Of a DNA stretch of 64,000 nucleotides, positions 36,745-47,237 are shown piece after piece. The notes under the pieces are model-generated. The model was not told the DNA's origin and ran no database searches. It saw nothing but the letters and a program-made list of their open reading frames with translations. Source of the DNA: Petrosia ficiformis (taxonomy: Eukaryota > Porifera > Demospongiae > Haplosclerida > Petrosiidae); assembly GCA_947044365.1 (NCBI GenBank), contig OX345641.1:6346347-6410346 (forward strand), written 5' to 3'. The position numbers and the translations under genes are program-made. Numbering within the stretch: position 1 is the stretch's first letter; each line of letters begins with the position of its first letter.

Positions 36745-37740
36745 TATTTTGTTATAAATTATCCTACATAATTATTATGATGTAATCACAAGAAAGAATA
36801 ATGGGGGGCACCAAGACTTAAAATGAAGAAGGAGTTATAAGACAATGCGATTAATTGGTAAACATTTTTAGGAGGAAATAATAATATAACTAATCATGGG
36901 GAGTAGCAATGATGAAGAAACATTTGGTAGCTTTAGGTCCTCTACTTTTACAATTCCCTCTGGATATATAGAAAATTTAGCTAGTCCCAATATGAAAAGT
37001 TTATTGTATTAGCGGACATACATTTCAAGTGATGACTTGCAATTCAAATGTATAGTAGCACCCATGTTTTTCCGACTGAGCTATCAATTGATGTTTACAA
37101 ATACTTGATCTTATTTGGACAGATGGAATCCTGTCATAAAATTGACTTAGTGTGACAGATGCTATCCCTCGCTTTACAATGGGGAGTGTGGAGTATAGTG
37201 GCACAGAACCCTTGTCACAAACTTGAATAGTGATGCATTGACTTACATGTAGCATTCTTAATTGTTATTGACAGAAATATTGCAATCCTATTATAATCAT
37301 AATTACTAATTATATAATTATATACACTGCAAAAACTGATTTGTTGATTGATTGGTTACATGAATTTCATTTGCTCTTATACATATTAATAATGAAGCAT
37401 CTATAGAAACTTTATACTGTTTCTCTGCCGTATACAACAGTTATTGGCAGTTTACATTCTTCCTGCTGGACTGTATTATCCATTAGGAAGATGACAATTA
37501 GAACTGTTCTTATTATGTTTCTAATGGAAAGTACAGCTAATTGGATATCTAGCGTACTTTGATTGTTCTGCTGTCATTCTCAAAAGTGCGCATGCAATGA
37601 GTTTTAGCCCTTGAATTCAGGGTGTAAAACGACAGAATGTTTGTGTGTTAAGTGTATGGTGGGTGAGAAGTCAAATCAAGTATTTTAGTATCAGTGTGGA
37701 TGGATTTCCAGTAAACAGGTGTAATAACTATATCAAATAC
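36745..37740. repeat. Dispersed repeat fragments
   Basis: 37065-37220 shares CCCATGTTTTTCCGA, CAGATGGAATCCTGTC-like and TGACAGATGCT.TCCCTC words with 49335-49475, which ends in a TAGTCTGG-type terminus. Otherwise nothing coding. Confidence 0.5.
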
Positions 37741-37990
37741 CTTGTCATGATTACTTTGCCACCTATGTCAGACAAACTAAAAGGAACTTAGCACATAGAC
37801 TTAAACAACACAAAAGGGCCCTGACTAATTTGAACGCTCCGGCTTCTGCCATGGCAGAAGGCCGCAGAACACATGGCCACCAAACACTCCACAACTAGAG
37901 CGATACTACTCGACCCGCAACTGGCAATATAAAAGAGAATTCATCAACAAGACTCTGTAAACAGAGATCAAGGATCTCTACCTAAAACAT
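37740..37990 (+). pseudogene. Penelope-like retroelement GIY-YIG endonuclease remnant
   Basis: From 37752 the frame reads YFATYVRQTKRNLAHRLKQH then KRALTN and ASAMAEGRRTHGHQ, the Y(I/V)GQT-R...RL-EH...SA-AEH...TGH pattern that closes GIY-YIG nucleases of Penelope-like and related elements. It stops within about 60 codons; the reverse transcriptase part is not present upstream. Confidence 0.6.
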
Positions 37991-38141
37991 ATGATATATA
38001 CGGCTATTTACTGTTCACTACAAAACACTTGAGTGTTTTCAATCTGTTTAACAGTTTCTATTTCAACTTTATTTCTTCGACTTCATCTAATATGGTACAG
38101 AGTCTGATCTTTTTGCTGAGAAGAAACCAGACTTCACTGCA

Positions 38142-38821
38142 GTCCTGACCTAGTCTGGCGGTGCCGCCCACTTTGCATACGAGGAAGTGGTCTGGGGAAA
38201 CTAGCATCACTCACTCGTACATGCTGCAACGTACAGTGCAGCAACATACAGTGCAGCCCATTCAGATTGCAGTATTCAATGACCTCCTCTAAGGACACGC
38301 CTTGATAACGTGTGAGAAAAGAAATATAGTTTCTGCTGCTGAAAGTGCTGCTAAATCTCTTGGATATACGAAACTTAAGGACAAGCAAAGGGAAGTTGTA
38401 GTACACCTATGTTCAGGGAATGATGTGTTCGCTGTGTTGCCGACAGGCTATGGGAAAAGTTTGTGTTACACCTCTCTTCCCAAAGCTTTTGACACCCTGT
38501 TAAAAACGAAAGGATCCATCGTCATTGTTGTTTTGCTTTGACGGTTCATTGTTTAAGTTCCTGCGGTCAGACACTCTGTTAGTCACTTCTTCTTCGCAGC
38601 CGACACAATAAATCGAAGTCATGTTTTTACTTGCTTCTACTCACTTATACTCACACGTGGTTATACAATGAAAGCCGCACCTTTACATACTTGTCAGCCA
38701 CTTGATAGACTACTCCTTTAAACCAAGCCTACATTCCAGCGTGTACGAGTGAGTAGTGCTAGTTTCCCCAGACCACTTCCTCGTATGCAAAGTGGGCGGC
38801 ACTGCCAGACTAGTCCTGACC
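38142..38821. mobile_element. TAGTC-family element 1 carrying a RecQ helicase fragment (662 bp)
   Basis: Inverted termini of about 75 bases (TAGTCTGGC.GTGCCGCCC...) at 38151-38225 and 38740-38812, flanked by an exact 9-bp duplication GTCCTGACC (38142-38150, 38813-38821). The interior holds an open reading frame for the N-terminal part of a RecQ-like helicase domain and no transposase. Confidence 0.9.
38303..38541 (+). pseudogene. RecQ-like helicase fragment (motif 0 to Walker A)
   Basis: 79 codons: SLGYTKLKDKQREVVVHLCS, then GNDVFAVLPTGYGKSLCYTS and GSIVIVVLL, then a stop. This is the aromatic/Gln motif 0, Walker A (PTGYGKS) and the strand before motif Ia of RecQ helicases. No downstream DExH, motif III-VI or zinc region. 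The frame is intact within the fragment. It is wholly enclosed by the inverted repeats. Confidence 0.85.
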
Positions 38822-39392
38822 ACACTGCTATTGGCAATCATCTGATTCAGATTCAGTTACGTCAGACTTTTGCAGACTAGCAACATCATTACTGAAGTAC
38901 ACATGTAGTATAATTGTAGGTATATAGTTAGTTATCTACTTATCATCTTTACTGTCTTCTCTTAGAAGCAATACTCCTACTGTTTGAACATGCTGGTGGG
39001 CGTGGCACACGGACATTTGTATGAAAAAATAACTCAAAACTTAAATTCTAAAATTTGAAAGGGGGTTTCCATGAAAACCAAAGAAACCCCCCTTGATCCA
39101 CCACTGAGTAAATGAGTGAGCGCAAGCAACAAATTCTCTACATGAGAACATTAATTTATGTCACAGGGAATAAAAGGTGTTGATATGAAATAGTCTTCAA
39201 GAATTGGCATTTTACGCAATGACATATTGGACACCACCACATATATAATTATTGCTTTAAGTATTAAGTAATTTGTACCATGTACGTGTAGCTATATAAT
39301 TATAATTAGTCATTAATTATAATTATATAATTGGTTGTACAGATTGTTATAGCATAACTAATTTGTACCATACAAAGTAGTCATGCCATAGC
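38822..39392. other. No gene seen; possible solo hAT terminus
   Basis: 39070-39106 ends GATCCACCACTG, which read in reverse is CAGTGGTGGATC, a common hAT end. No partner end was found. Confidence 0.35.
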
Positions 39393-39906
39393 CAGTGGCG
39401 TAGCTACACCCGGGCCTGGCGGGCCTGGGCCCGGGCATCAGAATTAAATTCGAATTTTAATTATGCTGATTATTATTAAAATTAATAACAATTACATATA
39501 TTCCGAAACTTGTCAAGTTTGTTTATTTGTGATGGCCTTTCAGAAGCAAAGTAAACTGAGGTAGACAGAGGACTATTTTTGACTGTTTAGATGTGAATCA
39601 GTTAGATTCTTCTGCTTCCAAGCGACAAAGGCTGCAGCATAGTGATGAAACTGATACAGCTGGAAAGTAATGATATCAGGACCACCAATGATGATTTATA
39701 ACAGTTGCATGTACAAGTTCTTGGTGAAGTTCCTGACGATGTCGCAGTATAAGTAGAACTGTCCGTTTATTAACTTCTTGGTTGCGTTATTCATGTTATT
39801 ATTATAAATTGACATGCCCATCATGAATAAATAATTAGGTTAAAAATGTTCGGCACACTTCACACACTGATATCAATTAGGGTCTGGCTACGCCACTGGC
39901 CATAGC
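39385..39906. mobile_element. Non-autonomous hAT-type element (506 bp)
   Basis: CAGTGGCGTAGC...GGCTACGCCACTG termini at 39393-39898 with an exact 8-bp duplication GCCATAGC on both sides. The interior is non-coding and homologous (inverted) to 34988-35460. Confidence 0.92.
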
Positions 39907-40351
39907 AATCTGTACAACCAATTAATTAATGACTTTTTATAATTACATACACGTACATGGTACAAATTAATTGTGGCTTATGTCCATAACAATCAATGCA
40001 ACCAACTATAATTATATTACTGCCTATAGTAAATTGATAGTGGAGGTTGACTGATGAAGCTTTAAAAGGATTACAACTCAGTATTTTCTCGCACAGTATA
40101 TATATATATATATATAATAGAGAACATGCCACATCTGAGGTTAAGGAGATATGATAACAATATATAATTACTATACAACATACAATTCAGCTCCTTTACG
40201 ACATTTAAAATTTAAACTAATTGTGATACCTATAGAAGCAACTCTGGAAGTACATATACATTATGCTATTACTATTTTCAAATCTTATATTGTTATGGTC
40301 CACAGGACCATCAGTTTTAGTTATATTTACAATACTAATTCAATTATACCG

Positions 40352-40387
40352 CTGATGAAGACTACTGAAAAGCAGTCAAAACGTCTG
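40352..40387 (+). ncRNA. Hammerhead-like motif, degenerate
   Basis: CTGATGA (40352-40358), one unpaired A, a hairpin GACTaCT..AGcAGTC (40360-40377), then AAAACG in place of GAAAC. The same CTGAWGAA / hairpin / RAAACGT layout occurs in both arms at 60345-60665. G12 is lost, and no cleavage strand or helix I partner is visible, so an active ribozyme is unlikely. Confidence 0.3.
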
Positions 40388-40835
40388 GTTGAAATAAGCG
40401 TTAATCAAATGACTAGTGCATGATTCAAAGTATCTTACTTAATTATGAATATACCAAGTCTTACCATAAGTTAATTAGTTGTTTTGACAGAGACACTATT
40501 ACCTTATGCATCAAACATCAATCAAAATGTTTTTGGCTTCCAATATATATTTTATGTATATTATATTATTACAAAAAGTAAATGCAAATTATCAGGTTGC
40601 AATATCAGGTTGCAATATCAGGTTGCTATATATATTTATACCACAGTGCGTGGGCAATCACCATGGTAACCTTTGATGTACCACAGGGGAGATATATGCC
40701 ATAAAATGCCTGTAGACAGGGAGATGCCATTAAAATATCTAATACAGTGTACACTAATTAGCATAGTACTATGATTTCTACTTGACAACAGTGATGTCAA
40801 ATGTGATTTAATTGCATACGTTTGTGTTACCATGG

Positions 40836-41164
<329 letters not shown>

Positions 41165-41199
<35 letters not shown>

Positions 41200-41801
41200 T
41201 ATCCTGCAACTATGAATATTGTTTACACCCATAGACCACAGCGCATGTATCACAAAAAGAGGTGAACCTTTCATAGTTATACTATGGTCAAAAGCTTTGA
41301 AGTCATGACATGTGTTGTATATGTAGTTTAGAAAGATGCTTCATTCAGTCAATACCACGTAAAGAACACATGCTCAAAAAGCAGGAAGAATTAAGCTGCT
41401 TGACTGCATGCAGCGATTCCAGGTGTTGAAATAATTTTTTTTCTAATGTTTTTCAACAATCTTTAAAAGTATGAAGAGTTGATAATCAAAATTATAACTA
41501 TAAAATACTGCTTTGTACATGTTCTGTTATCAGTTCATTTATAGTGGGAGAAGTTCTGAGTATGTAAACTGTGAATCTTGTTTCATAGCTGGTGCATTTG
41601 CCACTTTACCAAAGTGACAAGCAGAATATGCTTTTATTTCACCCTATCATGCTATGCTCAAATTCCCAATTTTAATTATGCTTCCATTTAGGTACCTATT
41701 ATAATGTTAATTAGTCAGTAGCATAACTGATGCTTGTAATCTACAGATAATAGATATCTTCACTACAAAAAAGATTCTAAACTTTCTTGTACATAGGCTT
41801 G
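41165..41801. other. No gene seen
   Basis: 41520-41600 shares TTCTGTTATCAGTTC and GTGGGAGAAG with 54555-54610 and 52560-52610, a small dispersed repeat. Confidence 0.4.
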
Positions 41802-41918
41802 GGCCAGCTATAGTCTCGCATAGCCAGCCCATCCCTCTTCTGCTCTACGAGCAAGGGATCATCCCTCACTCATAGAGCGGAAGAGGGATGGGCTGGCTAC
41901 GCGAGACTAGGCCAGCTA
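41802..41918. mobile_element. TAGTC-family miniature element (99 bp)
   Basis: TAGTCTCGCATAGCCAGCCC...GCGAGACTA at 41811-41909, almost wholly palindromic, flanked by an exact 9-bp duplication GGCCAGCTA (41802-41810, 41910-41918). Confidence 0.92.
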
Positions 41919-42239
41919 TAGAGCCATTTCAGATTAGCTAATTTGTGTGACTTCATGACCTTTGAACACAAAGTTTACACATCCTACTATGCTGAATGTG
42001 CAAGATAATACAATTATAAATTATATAATATTACAATAATTAAATTTGATTTTCCTATATAACTAATACCAATTACCAAAAAATGAAAAATTCCCTTATT
42101 TTGACATTAGAATCCATGCTTCTTTAGAAGATAGTTTAAAGCATCTTGCATGAACAACTAAGTTTACAATATTCTTTTACAACTGTAGTAACCTATAAAT
42201 TAGCTAGTTACTTTAATAATTGTTTTTATAGCGATATAT

Positions 42240-42244
42240 ATATA

Positions 42245-42281
<37 letters not shown>

Positions 42282-42300
42282 TATATATATATATATTATA
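42240..42300. repeat. TA microsatellite
   Basis: Lies in a stretch that is otherwise homologous to 57640-57735; the tract is absent there. Confidence 0.85.
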
Positions 42301-42561
42301 TAACTGCACTAACTACCAACTACTAACCAATAACTGGTTTAAGGTTTAAACAGTTACTTTTTTACAGAGATATATAGTAATGATTCAATTATCAGACACC
42401 ACCTATACTCGGACACTATACATGCACTCTCTACCACTGCAACTCGAATTACTACACCATAGTATGAAAGTAAACTAAGTAATATCCCTGCATAACAAAT
42501 TTCATGACCATCGCTTGCTTAGTCTTGGAAATTTGGACACACCTATGCTTGGAAAAATTAA

Positions 42562-43230
42562 TAGTCTCGCGGAGCCAGACCTGACCTACTACGAAGGAAG
42601 GGTCTGGCTAACTGACTGTATAGAGTTTGTTCTGAAAACTAACAGAAGTAGGGTAGGCGAAAAGGGGCTGGTGGCTATTTCAAGTGTTTGTTAGAAAACA
42701 GAGCCTTGTGGAACTGCAGATTTTGCGATGAGTGTGCGAAAATGGGCTGGTAGCTATTTCAAGTGTTTGTTATAAAACAGAGACTTGTGGAACTGTAGAT
42801 TTAGCGATGAGTGTTTTCTGCTTCTTGTGCAATGCTGACATTAGTCACGGTTCTATGAAGACTAAAAGGAAGAGATTATCAGGTGCAAGCGACAAAAAAA
42901 GTTGTTGAGTGTCAGATATATTCTTTCTACCTCTAAATACATCAAAAGCTAGTGGTAGAATTCCATAAATCAAAGATTTCCCATATCCTGTTGGTGGTGA
43001 GACAAAGACATCATTTACAGACATGATCGATAGTATACCTTTTAGTTGTTAATCTTTTAATCTTACATTCATTTTTTCTGATACAAGTTCATCAGCAGCC
43101 TCCATCTTTGTTTATTATAACACCTACTAGTAGTTTAAGTATTGTGCGTACTGCCTTCAGAACAAATGCTATACAATCAGTTGGCCAGACCCTTCCTTCG
43201 TAGTAGGTTGGGTCTGGCTCCGCGTGACTA
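42562..43230. mobile_element. TAGTC-family element 2 carrying a RecQ helicase fragment (669 bp)
   Basis: Inverted termini of about 75 bases (TAGTCTCGCGGAGCCAGACC...). Flanking 9-mers AAAAATTAA and CAAATATAA match only partly. The interior includes a direct repeat (42640-42720 and 42715-42800) and, on minus, a RecQ-like fragment. Confidence 0.85.
42905..43104 (-). pseudogene. RecQ-like helicase fragment with stop, second copy
   Basis: The minus strand reads MEAADELVSEKMNVRLKD, a TAA stop, then QLKGILSIMSVNDVFVSPPT and GYGKSLIYGILPLAFD. This is the same piece of the RecQ domain as at 38303-38541 (KLKDKQ, NDVFAVLPTGYGKSL), but clearly divergent in sequence and with a stop where the other copy has Lys. 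It then runs into non-homologous sequence. Confidence 0.8.
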
Positions 43231-43635
43231 CAAATATAAGAGACAAGATTTGGCTTATGGCTAGATCTAAAGTAGATGTTGTTGCAGCAAATGGTACAGT
43301 AGCCATTAATTCCCAGCAGTTCTATTAGACGTATGGACAGCTGTCCATAAATAATAATTTCTCCGATCATAAGTTTGTCTGAATTTCATTTTTGCAAGCC
43401 TTTAAGCTCCAAGACCAAGCAAGCAATTGTCATGAAACTTGTTATGTAGGGATATTACTTAGTATATTTTCTTACTATGGTGTAATAATTCGAGTTGCAG
43501 TGGTAGAGAGAGCACTATACCTTCCGAGTATGGGTGGTGTCTGATAATTGACTCTTTACTCTATAGGTCACATATGAATGTGAAATGACATAATATATAT
43601 AATATAATTCAGTATGCATGGTTACTGTGACATAC

Positions 43636-44335
43636 CATTTCTTCGAGTACTCCGAAACAAAACAAAACCAAAACAAACTCCAAAAAATCCATCTTTTCCC
43701 AGAGAATGAGAACCTACAATATCAGAATCAGGATATTTTTCAAACAAAGGCAATGGATCTTTCAGAGGAATAGCATCTAAATCAATTATTACTATATCAT
43801 AACCCCAGTGGTTAATAAGGCGTACAACAGCACTCCGAGCCATCCACACATCCCATGAATATGCCTTTGTCCAGCGAAGTATAAAATGATGATATATAAG
43901 CTCATTCATGTTTACATAAATTGTCGATATTTCTTTCTTTTTAAGTATCTTATAAATATCTTTGTCAAAGGATAGAACAATGATGTCTTTCATATCAATA
44001 TTGGTGTTCAGATCAACAGCTACTAACCAATTCAATAATGTAACAAAGTATCCTTGGTCAGAAGCAGCTAAATAAACCATCTTGTTAGTTTTCTCAGCTA
44101 ATATACTTGCCAGTTCATGAACCCATTTCATTTGAGCAACTTCTTCAACTGTTCTTATATACTTCGGATATAGAAATGAGAAAGGAGGTCGAATATCAAA
44201 CCCAGGTCTTACTGTAGCTGATATGTAGCGATTTACAGTGTGGACATTTGGAATTAAGAAATAGTCAGCAGAGAAATATCCAATGAATGTTATCAAAATC
44301 AAAATTGAGATCAAAAGAACTTTAGTAATCTGCAT
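43636..44335 (-). CDS. Type-II membrane glycosyltransferase, first exon (copy A)
   Basis: Starts MQITKVLLISILILITFIGY, a signal anchor, then a lumenal domain with RPGFDIRPPFSF, KWVHELASILAEKTNKMVYL, LLNWLVAVDLN and the metal-binding DLD in VIIDLDAIPLKDPLP, then SDIVGSHSLGKDGFFGVCFG. It resembles the nucleotide-diphospho-sugar transferase family (Pfam PF03407 type). The exon probably ends at G|GTATGT (43636); the alternative is a read-through stop four codons on. About 233 residues are present where the family is usually over 300, so C-terminal exons are missing or unrecognised. The following intron is filled by the 42377-43559 element. Paralogue at 58000-58702. Confidence 0.8.
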
Positions 44336-45751
44336 TTTCTTTTCGCTGCTATTCTACGTAGAGACTTCTCTCGAGCCTGACTCCCTGTTTCTTAAAAACA
44401 AAATTATTATAACAGATTAGTACTGTAGCTGCAACTATTTGCTACCCGAATAATCAGTGGGTTAAGTGAGTGGGCGGCTGGGCACGAGACTATCGTGGGA
44501 AATCCCCTTTTCTGCTACAAGTTGTAGCTGTTGTGTGTTGAGCGTCTGTGAATGTACGGATTGTACGCTGGAACCAGTGAAGTTGATATTACACATGATG
44601 TGGATACTGACAGTTATATATAATGACAAGATACTGCGACTGTTTGGATTACAGGACTGGAAACTTCAGATGTAAGATTATCAATATTAAAATTAAACTT
44701 AGCTGTTTCATTAATTAAGAAAGTTAGCATATTTAAGGTTGTAGTCTTTTCCGTGGGCGGATGCTACTCCAATCAGTTTCTAATTTAGCACGTTTCTTGC
44801 TGCATGCAATCTGGTTCAATTCTGTATCTTTTGGAAGCCACACCCACCAGGAGGTGTCCGGCTTTTAACATAGAGTATCCTGCTAGTTGATTCTTTGTTC
44901 CCATAAATGGAAATAACGATCAATTTTCTATCTCATGTTTGAAGGTGCATGGTAAATGGTACAATCCAAGGATTATTACTCAAAAAGGAACTATTTTGAA
45001 GTATTGCCATCCCTCAGCATTAATAGAATATGATTCACTTGTTAGTATTGTATCACACAACTACAGTTTTGCCTTTAGCTACATTATATTATATATATAT
45101 ATATATATATGCATTTGTAACAATGAAATAATGACTGTCTTTTTATAATGCAACATACTTGCATATTATTAGTGTTAGGCCAGTACAAACCATTTTGGTT
45201 TAATTAGCAAATCCAAACTCACATAATTATAGTTTTGGTAATTAGTTAATTAAGGCAGAAGGAAGTTTCCTTAGTTTTGGTTTGGAAATCTCTAATACTT
45301 CTGCTAATACAAGATTCTTTAAAGCATTTGATTTTACAGGCACAGGTAATTTGAGATCTGTTTCCACACACATATATAGATCATTACCCAACCAAAAACT
45401 ACATGTGTTTGTTTAATAATTATGCATGGGTGGATCCTACATAATTTTATAATAATATTATGAATAATCGTTATTAATAGGCCATGTTGATACTTAGTCT
45501 TCCTACTCCTGGCTCTTGCTCCTGAGTCCCATACATGGGTGCTGTTTCAGTATCCCAGATTTTAGTATCTCGCTTTATAATTTAATTATATTGATTCCCT
45601 TGGCTCTAAGTTCGTTCTTCATATTTTAGTGTCATGTACAGCTCATCATCTTTTGTTTTAGAGTGATGTAGGTACCTATGTAGGATTTGTTTATCTACTA
45701 AGTCCAGTTGAAAGCAGCTCATGCAGGTGTTTCCACTGTTTCCATACTGTG
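44336..45751. repeat. Repeat fragments between copy A and element 45761-46325
   Basis: 44461-44492 ends CGAGACTA and is an isolated TAGTC-family terminus (reverse: TAGTCTCGTGCCCAGCCGCC), sharing CCACTCACTTAA with 16722-16735. 44750-44850 is an inverted copy of 47935-48035. No gene. Confidence 0.5.
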
Positions 45752-46334
45752 GGTAAAACTTAGTTTCGTCCCCAGCTACACCTCCTCTAAACTCGGGAGA
45801 GCATCTGGCAACAGTGGCCTATATTCTGGGGCAGGATGACATCTTCGTTATGTGATGGAGGGTGTGCAAAGAATATCTTAAACATTTAAAAACATGATTA
45901 TACAACAACGAAAATACTGAATTATATTTCTGTACTTCTTAACATTGCCTCCAAACCGTCATACACTAGCAACAACAACCAAATTACAGCGATTAACTAC
46001 TGGACAATGGCAGAGACACAAGACATTTTGTTTGGTTTAAAGTCATGTAGACAATATACAACAGACTTTTACCTAGCTTATCACAAGACTCAGTATCAAA
46101 GGATTTGCGCAATTGCGGATAGAATTAAGCCTAGAAGATCTTGAAATGAAGTCAATCTTCGAAACATGTGACACCTCCGTGTTAAATATGCAGATGATTG
46201 CGCTATCTGCAATCTGATTGGCATTCCAGCATTCCAGAATGAAATGTCATCCAGCCCCAAAATATTGGCCACTGTTGCCAGATGCTCTTCCAAATTAAGA
46301 AGTGGTGCAGCTGGGGATGAGACTAGGTAAAATT
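45752..46334. mobile_element. TAGTC-family element 3 (565 bp)
   Basis: Termini TAGTTTCGTCCCCAGC (45761) and the inverse of TAGTCTCATCCCCAGC (46325), about 95 bases of inverted repeat, flanked by GGTAAAACT / GGTAAAATT (8 of 9 identical). Interior: a 45-codon frame. Confidence 0.85.
46007..46144 (+). CDS. Small ORF inside TAGTC element 3, unknown
   Basis: 45 residues: MAETQDILFGLKSCRQYTTD then FYLAYHKTQYQRICAIADRI and a basic end. Intact but short; it could be chance or a captured piece of a host exon. No family recognised. Confidence 0.25.
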   Translation: MAETQDILFGLKSCRQYTTDFYLAYHKTQYQRICAIADRIKPRRS

Positions 46335-46483
46335 GTCTTTGTGGATACCTTGATTGGCTGCATAACACCCACCCACATTATCACTAGACAGGAAATGTGG
46401 TTATAATGGCATATTCCCTACTCATAAACAGGCATGCATATATCCTAAATCAAACCCTGGTCTCGATAGATTTACCAATAGTG

Positions 46484-46640
46484 TTGTTTTAGTTAATTAT
46501 AACTATAACTAAAACCCCTTTTGGTAAGGCATTTGGACTTTTTGTTAACTAAATTATAACTAAATTACAGGTCTGCTGTACTGAACGAGCGCCGTCGGGA
46601 CGGGACACTCGCCTACATAGCAAAGTAATACAAAACACTA
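46484..46640. mobile_element. Two abutting transposon ends
   Basis: 46484-46585 (TAGTGTTGTTTTAGTTAATT...) resembles the left flank 15751-15960 of the hAT-type remnant. 46586-46640 (CGAGCGCCGTCGGGACGGGA...) is the inverted right end of the 5432-6306 element, again next to AA/TT. Confidence 0.6.
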
Positions 46641-47237
46641 CAATTGTTTTCAGAATATAATAAAGTTTGTGTATGAAACAAACAAAACTTTTGTTACATG
46701 GAATAGAAATATACATTTATGGGCATTAATTAAATCTGTTCCTAGTCCTATAGTTGCAAACATTTAACAATTGAACTTATAGTTGGTTATTTGGAATACT
46801 TATACATCTTATATATACCATAGCTAATTTAGCTTTGAAGCACTATAATTTCACAGTACTGTCTAATCATATCTCACACAGCAAAAGTAGAATTGTTAAA
46901 ATAACAATGTATTTGTTAGTACAGTTGCAAGAATGCAGTCATACAGGATGTTATGACTGCATGATAACATACTTGTACCAATTATAATCAAATATCAATT
47001 ATAATATCTGCACAAAGAAGGTTTGGAAACCTACAATTTGTTTAATTAAAGCATTTATTATGCTTCTGTGTAGACAGCACAAAGATATTGAAACCGTATT
47101 ATAATTGGATTATAACTAGTATAAGGACATGTACATTGTATGTCACCATGCAGTCATAACAACCTACATGACCATTTTATAATTTCCATCATTTCTTGCA
47201 ACAGTACAAACGAATATTATTAGTTATTAATTTTTAT
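46641..47237. other. No gene seen
   Basis: Short stretches (CATACAGGATGTTATGACTGC) recur near 55205. No coding signal. Confidence 0.4.

Larger units (their letters stand above)
42377..43559. mobile_element. Large inverted-repeat element with nested TAGTC element
   Basis: Arms of about 165 bases: 42377-42540 (GTAATGATTCAATTATCAGA...) and 43390-43559, its inverse. The paralogous locus downstream of the second glycosyltransferase (57940-57955, GATATATAGGTCA) has no insertion, so the borders are visible; flanks read TATATA / TCTATA. The TAGTC element 42562-43230 sits inside. Confidence 0.75.
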
